Origin: Hymenochaete sp. R1
Taxonomy: Eukaryota > Basidiomycota > Agaricomycetes > Hymenochaetales > Hymenochaetaceae
DNA length: 64,000 nt
Assembly (NCBI GenBank): GCA_019400425.1
Contig: JAFREE010000066.1
Location: 62,001 to 126,000, forward strand
Direction of reading: 5' to 3'
Numbering within the stretch: the first letter of the stretch is position 1; each line of letters begins with the position of its first letter. Positions 54,095 through 64,000 of the stretch are shown here, in pieces. The notes beneath the pieces were generated by a model that saw nothing but the letters and a program-made list of their open reading frames with translations, made no database searches and was not told the DNA's origin. Position numbers and translations under genes: made by a program.

Positions 54095-55821
54095 ATGGGC
54101 GCCATATACTCGAAAGTGAAAGTATTGCGCATCGCTGTGAGACAAGTCTTAGAAGTATCTGCAGCTTATGGTCGGGTACAGAAACGTATCCAAGAGGACC
54201 CAGGTCTACCCATACCAAATCCGACGAGGTCATTCTGGCACGACGAGCTGTCTCCTATAGCATCGCATGAACTGGAACGCCTTCCTGAGTACGTAGATGC
54301 TGTTGTGATAGGCTCGGGAATAACGGGCGCGAGTGTGGCGCGGACCTTGATAAGGAAAGGTGGTGCTGGAATCAAAGTCCTTATGCTTGAAGCGCGTCAG
54401 ACATGCTCTGGTGCCACAGGGAGGTGAGCCCGAATCGCTTTGTTTGCGTCCTGAATGATATTGAAAGAAACAGGAATGGCGGACATGTTAAGCCTCCTCT
54501 TCAGCATGATTATGCCAAGCTCAAGAAGAAATTGGGAGCAGAACAGGCGGCGAAGGTCATCCGTTTCAGACTCAAGCACATTCGGGAAATGCTTAACGTT
54601 GCGAAAGAAGACGGCATCACAGAAGAATGCGATATACGTGAAGTGGATAGCTTGGATGTGTATTTTGCTACTGAAATGTTCGAGGCTGCGAAGAGGGATC
54701 TTGAAACATGGAAGACAGATATGCCAGAGGAGTCGAAAGATTATGAATGGGTCCAAGGTACAGAGGCGGCAAAGGTGAGTGTAGTATCTCATGAAAAATG
54801 GACTCAATGTACTAAGACAGATGTAAAGAGATTCCACCTGTCGGATCATATAGCTGGTGCCGTCCATAACAGTGCAGGCGCAGTGCACCCATATAGATTC
54901 GTGACTGGTATTCTGTCCCTCCTTTTGCGAAATTATCCAGACAACTTCTATCTTTCGACGAACACTCCATGTACCGCCGTCTATGCCTCTTCTCATGGTC
55001 CCATGTACAACGTTGAAACACCCCATGGCACAGTCATAACAAAGCACATCATCCACGCCACCAATGCATGGGTCTCCCATCTTCTTCCCAAACTGCGGTC
55101 CAAAGTTTTCACCGTTCGCGGTAATATGACCGCCCAAAGACCCGGCACTGATCTTCCCCCTTCGACTCTAGATGGTGCAAGGAGTTGGGTTTTTTACGAT
55201 GGCCACATCGGCTACGACTACCTCACCCAGCTTCCAACTGGCGAGCGGGAGCTCATGTTCGGAGGCGGATTCGTTCAGGCCGGAGAAGATGGACTGGGCG
55301 AAATAGGAATTACGGATGATTCTGTAGCAAACTCGGGCGTGGTTGCGCACTTGAGCGGGGCTCTGCCATTCTTGTTTGGGGAACGGAATTGGGGAAGCGA
55401 AGTGAAGCCGGACGAAGACGAGGTGGAAGACGGTAAATGGTTGGATGGACGGACGAAGGCGTTTTGGAGTGGGATCATCGGCATTTCGGCGGACTCGCTT
55501 CCTTGGGTGGGGCGTATTCCAGACAGGCTTACAGAGCGGCCTCTTCCACTTACGCAGACGCCCATACTGCAGCAGGAAGACGAAAAGACCGATGAGAAGC
55601 AGAAGGCAAAGGTGAAGTTGACTGCACCTGGAGAGTGGGTCGCTGCGGGATACAGTGGGGAAGGCATGGCGCATGCTTTCCTTTCCGGAAGAGCTGTGGC
55701 TTTGCAGGTCCTCGATCGCCCGGAAGAGGCGGCAGCTTGGTTGCCTGAGTGCCTCGCCGTCACTGAGACGCGATGGGAGAAGGCTAGAGCAGATGATTTG
55801 ATAGAAGATATATGGGGTTGA
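54095..55821 (+). CDS. FAD-dependent oxidoreductase of the DAO superfamily
   Basis: Exons 54095-54423, 54474-54774 and 54829-55821 give about 540 residues. The dinucleotide-binding fold is VDAVVIGSGITGASVARTLI (GxGxxG) followed by KVLMLEARQTCSGATGRNGG, the DAO-family (glycine/D-amino-acid oxidase-like) pattern in which the ATGRNGGH segment contacts FAD. C-terminal signatures are FWSGIIGISADSLPWVGRIP and WVAAGYSGEGMAHAFLSGRA. The N-terminal ~65 residues (MGAIYSKVKVLRIAVRQVLE...) form an extra helix. Fungal proteins of this type are often annotated as FAD-dependent amino-acid or amine oxidases; the substrate is unknown. The 54-nt intron 54775-54828 is a multiple of three without a stop, so its removal is inferred from splice signals only. 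Confidence 0.88.
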
Positions 55822-56774
55822 ACGACGTTGCTCTTACATTGTAATAGTAGTATTGGCTAGTATTTCGGTCGGTTGAATGCAATGGATATAATGTAGCAAT
55901 GACGGATAGAAGTTTTTTTAATACCTTGAATCTCGACTTCATCTTTTCTTTCGGGACCTGCTCTAGATGTTACATGATTCACTTTAAATGCGTGAGAAAA
56001 TAAGTCGATCGTAAGTACTGTCTAGCCCAACTCCCACTTTGCCTTTCGTCGTTCACCTTAACACTGATCAGGAAAGCACGTACACCCATCGATTGCACCA
56101 GCATTCTCCTCACCTCGATCGCTCCAAAATTGTCAAAACAAAACCCCAGTGTACAGTCTGTCAATTCAGATTTCCTTGCGATGACGATACACGATACAGA
56201 AAGCAATACAGGCAAAACCAAGACGATGGGAACAAAAGGGTATAGAAAGAGCTCGATATGGTACAAAATTAACCTCGAAACGACGGAGAGAAGAGAGAAC
56301 ACGGTCCACGAAGCAGAAGAAGAAGACTAATGGTGCAGAAAGGGGACGTCGGGAACGAAGAAACTCGTGCTGGGTCGTGCCCAAGCATGCGCTTTTCAAG
56401 TTGAATTCTCAATCAAAGAAAAAAAAATACTACAAAGGAATCATGAAAGGTATAATGGTGGGCTTTATCGTCGATTGTTTGGAACTCTCCTCTAACATAC
56501 CGCGAAATACAGTTGATTAGGAAGAGATCGGCTTGTGCAGGACAGATCTCAAAGCGACAAAGGCCGAGAGGATGAGCGAATGGTATAAAGGCTCGGACCT
56601 CATACTTTCGCAGGCTTTCCTTCAGCGCCTATTCCGTACGATTAAACACTTTATAAGGCGAAAGCAAAAGGAACAGGAGCAGAGGTGAGTCATAACTTTT
56701 GTGTCAGTACGAACAAATCTACTCACAGAATAACAAAGAGACAGGATTCTCGAACAAGTCTACGGCATCTGGCT
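55822..56774. other. convergent intergenic region
   Basis: About 950 bp between two converging genes. Only short frames without family resemblance (for example 56039-56245, 55979-56302) are present. Nothing else is recognised. Confidence 0.45.
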
Positions 56775-59128
56775 CTACTTTTTACTCCTCTCTGGTTTCG
56801 GTCGCTGGCGCAACTCCATACCGTGCTGTCGCGAGGCAGCCGGCTGCGCCTTTTTGCCAGGCTCCTTTGTCTTCTTAGCCCTCGGCTTCGTCTCAACCTC
56901 CACCTTTTTCTCTTCGACAGCGATAGCCTTCTTTTGTTTCGCAGCGCGTGTCTTTCCAACAGGCGGTGGTGAACATGGCGGCGCAGGAGGCGCTTCAGTC
57001 TTCTTCCTCCTCGAGCTGCGGACTGCTATAGGAGGTTTGGCTTCCTCCTGTGCGGTTCCTTGTTTTTGTTTCATTGAGCGAGAGCGACAAGGGGCAGGCG
57101 GGGCGGCGGTTTCTTCTTTTGTGTTCTGAGCAAGGCGCGATGAACGCCGGGGTGCGTCAACGGCCTGTTGTGCTTGGGACCTCGTACGGCATCGTTTACG
57201 TGGAGGCTCGCCCTCGTTTGTTGAGTCGAGTTGCTCGTCTTCGACTTTCCTTTTCTTCTTCCGAGTATGTTTTTCGTTCCCTGTCGAAGCCAGAGCGGGC
57301 GGCTGAGAAATGCCGGGAGCTTCCGAACGAATGCGGTCGGCGGTGTTTTGTTCGCTGTCGCCCTCGTTCGAGACTTCAGATAAAGTGTTGTGCGTCTGAG
57401 CGCATGTGTTATCGGCTCGTTGAGGCAAGACGATGAGCTCCGCTCCGTGCCTCCGCAGTTTTTGTTGTGCAGCAATGCCATTCGTTTGTTTTTGATGTTC
57501 CTGGGTCTCTTGATTTTGGTGTCCTTTGTTGGGGACACCTCCGACCACCTTCGGCCGAGAGAAAAGGTCATCAGGTGTCTCAAAGATCGTAGGCCGTTCG
57601 ATCTTCCGAAGCAGTTTCTTATAACCCAAGAAGCTTACATTTACCGAAGATGGTGGTACAGGGAACTGTTCGTCGCTGGTGGGCTTCCTGATACCGTGGA
57701 ACTCGTCGATTGTGGCTCTGGCGAGAGTGGTAGGTGGTATAAACGTTGGGTCAGGCATATTGATGAATGCCAGAGCCCGGTCGTCGTCTATCCCGGCGTA
57801 TTTTTGAAGCCCATACGCGCCATGTTCAGCTATACGCCCATCCACCCATTCCTGTGTGAAGCGCGGTCGCATATCGCCTTCGAAGAAGAACCCATCTTGT
57901 GACTCTTCGCGCTGTTTTTCTGATCCCGGCATTCGTTTTTTCTCCACGTCTGCGAAATATAGCCCCAATTGGTGGAGGGTTGGTCTTTTCGCATCATTTG
58001 CGATGGTCCAAGGTCGGGGTGGAGGCAAGCGCGTCCCATCGAACAGTGACTGCCCTGTTTGACGCGCGATGCGCTTGTAGGCGCCGATGCCAAGAAGGGA
58101 TTGGCCGACAGCGAAATCGATGTCCGTAGAGCAGAGGAATCCGCATGTATATAAGCGGTCGACGTCCTCAGGGATGAGGCTAGCTTGTGGAAGGTCAAAT
58201 ACACCTTCATGATGGACAAAGCGAAGGTACTGGAATTCGTAGTATTTCGACGTCGCATTGAAGACGTCGAGGTGTGAAGGCCTCACCGGTGGCAAGCCGA
58301 GCTCTCGCGATACATCTCCGTTTCTTTTGGCATTCGACATGGCTGGTTCGTCCCTCGTATTCTTTATGGTCGAACCCGGATCTTGGGTGGTCAGTGTGAG
58401 CAACACCGTATCCATGAGATCATCGAGCTCTGCAGGACCTCCCATCCTAAGTTTGCTGACGTAAAGAATATCGTCGAACGTCGGAATCCCAACTTGATCA
58501 GAGATGTGATTATTTGGTGTGTCATCGGCGGCGAGGTGCGCATTATCGTTGTCAATTTGAGAAATTTCTTCGTCTATAGCGAGATCATCGAGAGTAACCT
58601 GGGAGGATGAGGCAATAGGCTGGTGTGGGACCTCGGTAGTGATCTAAGAAATAAGTCAAACAGATACATTCGACAAACTTGTCAGGGAGACTAACCCTCT
58701 CCCTTTGCTCGTACTCCACCTCGATGTCCTTCGCCTTCCCCTTCCCCTTGTCTTTCCCATCCCTACTGCTGCAGCATGACGACTCGGACAACTCGGATGC
58801 AGTTTCGATCGAGGCAAATGTTTCAGTAGACTCTGAAACAGCGTGGCCCGCCTGAGAGGCGCTTTCGTCGTCTGCAGCGATTTTGCAGGCTCTGGCCACA
58901 CCGCCGTCTTCGGCGACTCTTCGTTGGTGATCCCTTGCGACCTCGCTGGGAGTTACATTAAGGAAGCGGGCGAGGTGGAAGAGTGCATCCGTATCTGCTG
59001 GAAGCCTGCATATCGATGCTCAGTATGGCGACGACCGGGCATGAAGGGAAGGAGATCAAGGCTACTCACGCATGCGAAGCTCGCCGTGGCCCCTTGGAGC
59101 TCTTGTCTGGGGATGTTGATGAAGGCAT
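56775..59128 (-). CDS. Uncharacterised fungal protein with basic, low-complexity C-terminus
   Basis: The start is MPSSTSPDKSSKGPRRASHA (ATG 59126-59128), spliced to LPADTDALFHLARFLNVTPS, a Ser/Glu-rich linker (KDKGKGKAKDIEVEYEQRE), and then a long exon reading ITTEVPHQP... through MGGPAELDDLMD to the stop at 56775. A globular part is likely around SHLDVFNATSKYYEFQYLRF, VHHEGVFDLPQASL, DVDRLYTCGFLCSTDIDFAV. The last ~250 residues are rich in Lys/Arg/Ala/Pro with several nuclear-localisation-like clusters (KHTRKKKRKVEDE, PPRKRCRTRS, RRSSRLAQ). Probably a nuclear protein; I do not recognise the family. The RSSRLA and SSRRKK repeats resemble AT-hook-like or linker-histone tails in composition only. 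Confidence 0.75.
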
Positions 59129-59583
59129 CGTCAAAGCGGTTGTATGCGGTTCAACAGTAAGTGTATATGAGTGGAGATTTTGCAGAAAAATAAGATAGCA
59201 CAGGCGCGAGGCAGAGTCAGCGACAGAGCAAACTTTGTGATTGTGGTTGTAGTTGAAGAAAGAGAGAAGGGAGCCACATAACGTATTTTAAGGGCTCAGG
59301 GAGGTGTGGCTGCTTGGGAAACGCGATCACGTGGTGTTGAGGCCTTGTGTGTCGAGACTCGGCTACCACATTTCTTTTGTCTTCCTCGTTCTCTTGTTCT
59401 ACACACAGGCCAATCAGGGAGTGTCTCCATGTTTATAGACGTTTGTTGATTTCTTTCCATTATTGGTTTCTGCTATGACATGTTTCTATACTCTCCTTCG
59501 ATTTTACCCAATTCTCGTTGTGTTGTCAGACAGATCAAGATCCTGTTGAAACATGTGTGAGCTTATACTATCGAGACGGGATT
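59129..59583. other. intergenic between M1 peptidase and the uncharacterised gene
   Basis: 455 bp, promoter side of the uncharacterised minus-strand gene and 3' end of the peptidase. Nothing specific is seen. Confidence 0.4.
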
Positions 59584-62216
59584 TCAAGCAGTCTTCACCT
59601 TCAGCAATAGCCTCCTCGCTATCGGATGGAAAGCCGACTTGTGTTCTTCAAACAGTTTCTTAGTCTCCTCCGGATTTGCCTTATTCGCCGCCTTCAACAC
59701 TGGCCTACAAAACTTCATTCTTCCCTGGATTTTACCCTTTCCTAAACCTTCTTCCTCGCCCACCACCCATCTCGCGGCCTGTGTGGCGACGCCCTTGTTC
59801 TCGGGTGCGGACGAGTCCGTAAGTGCGAGAATGTAGAAACGATAACGGAGCTCGGCGTTGGAGGTCGTAGAAAGGCCGTACAGCGTACCGAGATGATTTA
59901 TATGGGACACTGGGAAGGCAGCGTACGACTGCAACTCGTCCAAGAAGAGGGCTAAATCAACGAAACTCTCCAATTATTCTTATTCTTATTACCGACAGAG
60001 GGAAACTGCTCTACCTTTCTGGTTGGAATCGAAGTCTTTGAGGTCGTCCGCTATGAAATCAAGTTCCTCGACGTTCTTATTCCGACCCTGGTCCCACCGC
60101 TTGGCCAACGCATATACCTGCTCCGCCAACGATTTGTCGTAAAATTGATCGACTGGCTCCGGTAAGCTCAAACCTTCTCCAAAGAACCATGCCTATGAGA
60201 TAAGTCAGAAAATCAACCCAGTCGTAATTCCCTTGTACACTTGCATCCCAGTCAATGCTGTCCAAAACTTTAAGTTTTTCCCCGCCATTATGTTTTTTCC
60301 AGTAATCGTAGAGATGGTCCTGCCAGTTCCACGTAGTGATGCTTTTACCCATGAAGGTATTCACATAGTTCCGAACGTAAGGTAAGAATGCTTCAAGACC
60401 CCCGAGCTTTTGCTCTATGACGAAAGAAGGAACAATGAATGCCGGTTTGTTCTCGAACAGCGGCGCTTACCTAGGTAAAGTAAGAAGTTTGATCCCTTTT
60501 CATATGGTATGACACTATATGCGTCGTCCGGATTTTCGCTAGTCTCAAATTCAATTACCAACCTTTGGTATTTCGGTTTGTCTTTGTATTCCTCCAGGGC
60601 GCGCTGTAGTGACTTGTATCCAATGAGATACGAGAACCCGCGGTGTGCTGGCGAGTGGAGTGATTGCTGAAGGAGACGCTCGATATATGTAGTCCATCCT
60701 TCGTTGAGCCAGAAATGTGTTGCGTAAGCATGTCTGGGAGAAATGAGTGAGCATGTCAGGTGCAGGGATTGAAAGGCTAATTATATGCGCACGTCACTCC
60801 GTTGCCGAACCATGAATGTGTGAGTTCATGCACAACCACGTCCACGAGCGTTCTATCGCCGGTCAAGAGAGCTGAGCGAAGCCTTAATTAGTATCGTTTC
60901 CTCATTGGCCATATTGCTCTTACATGGGGTCAAGAACGAAAGGCATGCATTTTCCTGGCAATAAATATAAATCGGCTATCCACACAGAGGGAAAACGTAA
61001 GTCTAACTTACCATCCCACCATACGGGAACGAAGGTGGTAACACCAGAAGATCGTACACCCCAAATCGGTACGGATTCACAAGTTCTTCTTCCTGAGCGA
61101 GGAACTTGGTTGTATCTTCGCTAAATTCCCAATAAGCAGCATCGATCAAAGCAGGCTCGGCCCATATGCCACTGGACCACGTTTTCCCTTTGGGTTTGCT
61201 GAAGGGCTTGTAACGGAGGTCTCCGCTCGCAATTGCAATAAGATACGAAGGTATCGACGTCGGCTAAGAAATAGATTGGCGAATGGATCTCAATGCAGAA
61301 GTTCAAAAGAGCTTATTCACTTGATTGTAGATGTACGTGACTTGATCCTTTCCGATAACCTTTCCGTCGTGCGGGGGTCCATCCGAGGGCGGTGATTCAC
61401 GAATTGCAGACAGTAGCACGGGTAGTACAGATTTGACTTTAGCGACATACGTCTGCGCGAGTCAAGCATCGATGAAAAAGGCGACAATACGAAAATATAT
61501 GGCCTACAAGTTTCACGGATGGTGTATCTGGATAGATAATGAGTCAACGATTTTGCTGGAAAAACTCATGTTCACCCTGTAAAGGCGCAATCGACCTGGC
61601 AAAGATGGGTTGGCATTGACTGAACAAATAAGGGAAACGTTTTCCTTGAGTTTGCCTGTAGAAATACTTTAGCCAAAAGTATCCCCTTCCCCAGAAAGAC
61701 AACTCACTCTTTATCCAAGAATTGGAGTGCAGCAGCGTCACTTCCAGTGCTGTAGTCCACTTTGACCTTAAGCTTCGAGTCTTTTGAAGCGTTCGATGAT
61801 AGATCTATAACTAGGGCAGAGCCCATGACTGGATCAGGCTTTCCCAAGGAGAACTAGCGCATATATGCGGTTAATTTTGTTGTTGAGAAACCAAAGCTAA
61901 CAATACACGCACTTTGGCAATCATGTCATCAACCTCGACATTGTTCACAGTGAGATTCGAGGTATCAAAACTTCAAGGCACCGAAACCGCTTCAATGCCC
62001 AGATGTCATTATTCTCCGACTTTCATGAACTCACATCACTTTATTCAAGTCTTTAGCAAGAACTAAGAGCGTGTGAGTTGCGCTCCCAGTGATAGCCGCT
62101 TTCTCGAAGTCGATGACCCAGTCGAAAGCTACATGCTCTGTGACGACTTCCGTATAATTCGACTGCGTTGTTGGATCTGTTTCGTTTGCCTGCAAGCGAG
62201 CCGTTCTTCTGGACAT
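59584..62216 (-). CDS. M1-family zinc aminopeptidase / leukotriene A4 hydrolase homologue
   Basis: A multi-exon gene from MSRRTARLQANETDPTTQSN (ATG 62214-62216) to LLLKVKTA (stop at 59584). Order of elements: an N-terminal beta domain (HVAFDWVIDFEKAAITGSAT), QFLDKEQTQGKRFPYLFSQC with QPIFARSIAP, the exopeptidase motif PPSFPYGGMENACLSFLTP, the zinc site VVVHELTHSWFGNGVT (HExxH) with the third ligand in FWLNEGWTTYIER, and IPYEKGSNFLLYLEQ. The C-terminal helical domain characteristic of the LTA4H subfamily is present (PVSHINHLGTLYGL, KFCRPVLKAAN). Yeast Lap2 is the closest characterised type: a cytosolic leucyl aminopeptidase with epoxide hydrolase activity. Confidence 0.93.
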
Positions 62217-62428
62217 TTTGTCGGTTGTAGATGGTGGTAGTTAGTTGATAAGATCGCTCGGACAGACCGAAAAAGGGTCGATCGCCGGAGGTATAAGGTT
62301 GTCCGTCGCGTTCAACTCCAACAACCGCCGCCTCCCCTCCCCCACGTTCCTTCCTACTTCAGAGTCCGCTTTCTTTCACGCATCGACTAGGCTTCTTTGA
62401 CTAAGATCTGACTACTAAAACACCCTGC
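62217..62428. promoter_or_regulatory. Bidirectional promoter region M1 peptidase / Dbf2-type kinase
   Basis: 212 bp between divergent start codons. Pyrimidine-rich near 62330-62360 (CCGCCTCCCCTCCCCC). No specific element is recognised. Confidence 0.5.
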
Positions 62429-64000
62429 ATGGCTGCACAAAAAAGGTCACAAATTTCCATGCCTGACATACATATGGCCACAGCAAGGGGCGGGTTCACC
62501 ATCCCTTCTCGCAACGACATCCATATGGCCACCTACAATCCTAACACATCTGGCAAAAAGGCTGGCTTGCAGCTCTGGGAGAGGGAGCTCTTAGACGCGC
62601 CAGAGGTTCGGAGGAAGGCAACAGTCGCCCAGCTTTGTAAGATCTGCCTTTGTCTCGTCTGCAACTGTGGACTGATCGAGCATCCCAGACTTCTTAGACT
62701 ACTATTTCCAATCTTTAGGATATATCGCTAACAGAAAAGAACGCAGAGCTCGATTTGATGCGGATACACGTTCACGGAACGTGCTGCCGTCATCGCCCGA
62801 GTACACCAAAGAGTTCAAGTCTTACTGTGGCAGGGAACGTGTCGTGCTTAGACGGCGGAGGACAAAGCTAAAGGTCGACGAATTCCATATTATCGCGCAA
62901 GTCGGTCAAGGGGGTTATGGAGAAGTCTATCTTGCGAGAAAACAGGTATCTAAGCCTCCTTCGAGTTGGTGTACCTCCTGACGCGCTCTAACGCGCTCCT
63001 TTCAGGAAACCGGTGAAGTATGCGCTCTGAAGAAAATGAGGAAGAGGACACTCCTTAAGATGAACGAGGTATGTTTACGCTTGAATTTCACTCATACAAG
63101 TATTCATCAATATCTAGATTCAACATGTTCTTGTCGAACGTGACATACTTACTGCGACTAAAACGCCGTGGCTCGTGCGCCTCCTCTACGCGTTCCAAGA
63201 CCCGGAGCACGTCTACCTCGCGATGGAATACGTACCTGGTGGTGACTTCCGCACATTACTTAACAATTCGGGTGTACTTAAGGAGGAACACGCTCGGTTC
63301 TATATCAGCGAGATGTTTGCCGCCGTGAACGAGCTGCATCGCTTGGGTTATATCCATAGGGATTTGAAACCGGAGGTAAGTGTCTCTGCGGCATTTCATT
63401 AGTCGACACTGGTTGACATCGCATAGAATTTCTTGGTTGATGCTACAGGTCATGTGAAGCTGACAGATTTTGGTTTGGCAACGGGTGCTCTGAATCCGAA
63501 GCTCATCAAGAATCTGAAAGACAAGGTGAGCAATCGACATGCGTTCTTGGTGTCTGCGCTCTGATTGCCGTCAAAGCTTGACAATGCGAAAGACAATCCG
63601 ATTGTCAGCCGCACCACCCTCGAAAGACGTTCGATCTATAAGTCTATGCGCAACGAGGACCCTCGGTACGCAGACTCTGTAGTTGGGTCGCCAGATTATA
63701 TGGCGCCCGAGGTTCTCCGCGGTAAACCCTACTCGTATGGCGTAGATTATTGGTCGCTTGGATGCATCTTGTTCGAGTTCCTAGCTGGATTCCCTCCTTT
63801 TAGTGGTGCGACGCCAGAAGAAACGTGGACGAACTTGAAAAACTGGACAAAAGTCTTGAGGAGGCCAGAGTATGATAGAGACGAAGATCTCATTTTCAAC
63901 TTGACTGACATTGCTTGGGATGCGGTCACGAGGTGAGCGTTCTTCATCCCTAATGAAATCGGGGATGTTACTCACTTATTAACGTTTACATTCAACAGGA
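62429..64000 (+). CDS. AGC-family NDR/LATS kinase of the Dbf2/Sid2 type (3' truncated by window)
   Basis: Exons 62429-62636, 62689-62945, 63006-63068, 63118-63375, 63427-63525, 63577-63932 and the first bases of the next at 63999. The N-terminus has the Mob-binding helical region ([40 protein letters not shown]). The kinase domain follows: glycine loop [49 protein letters not shown], catalytic HRDLKPENFL, DFG in [17 protein letters not shown], the NDR-type insert [20 protein letters not shown], then [31 protein letters not shown] and ARFYISEMF agree with yeast Dbf2. In the family this kinase with Mob1 drives mitotic exit or septation. The C-terminal hydrophobic motif lies outside the window. 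Confidence 0.93.

Noticed and set aside
54397..55137. 246-codon minus frame opposite the FAD oxidoreductase
   Set aside because: Antisense shadow of a clear coding exon.

Overview
The window is eukaryotic nuclear DNA from a basidiomycete fungus, most likely an Agaricomycete (mushroom-forming). It is gene-dense, with about 20 genes in 64 kb on both strands. Almost every gene is broken by many 50-70 nt GT-AG introns. The proteins are fungal: RPB1 with a heptad tail, a Dbf2/Sid2-type kinase, mitochondrial Atp11, Vps27, and an F-box protein of a kind common in mushrooms. I saw no rRNA, tRNA, CRISPR array or intact transposon. Exon coordinates are my own readings of splice sites.

Left part (1-17.8 kb): the 5' end of a 2-oxoglutarate/Fe(II) oxygenase-like gene (minus), an Rtf2-family gene, a branched-chain aminotransferase, the RNA polymerase II largest subunit RPB1 (4498-10984), an intergenic stretch with strong hairpins, and a long Ser/Pro/Gln-rich protein with a conserved-looking C-terminus (possibly Bni4-like). 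A pyrimidine-rich gene-free stretch follows.

Middle (17.8-40.8 kb): CAND1 (minus) head to head with VPS27, proline dehydrogenase copy 1, an amidase, an F-box protein, meiotic MSH4, ATP11, and CSN7 (COP9 signalosome). CAND1, CSN7 and the F-box protein all belong to the cullin-RING ubiquitin ligase system, but they are spread out and not an obvious cluster.

Accessory region (41-50 kb): a tandem array of related SAM-dependent methyltransferases, made of one decayed relic, two intact close copies and one divergent member, with a short-chain dehydrogenase/reductase between them. This is the most plausible lineage-specific, possibly biosynthetic block.

Right part (50-64 kb): BCP1/BCCIP, proline dehydrogenase copy 2, a DAO-family FAD oxidoreductase, an unrecognised basic nuclear-type protein, an M1 aminopeptidase of the leukotriene A4 hydrolase type, and a Dbf2/Sid2-type kinase cut by the window edge.

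The two most striking structural observations are these. The 3' end of the RPB1 CTD is split into symmetric, phase-1 exons whose sizes match heptads. The two proline dehydrogenase paralogues share a 10-nt microexon.
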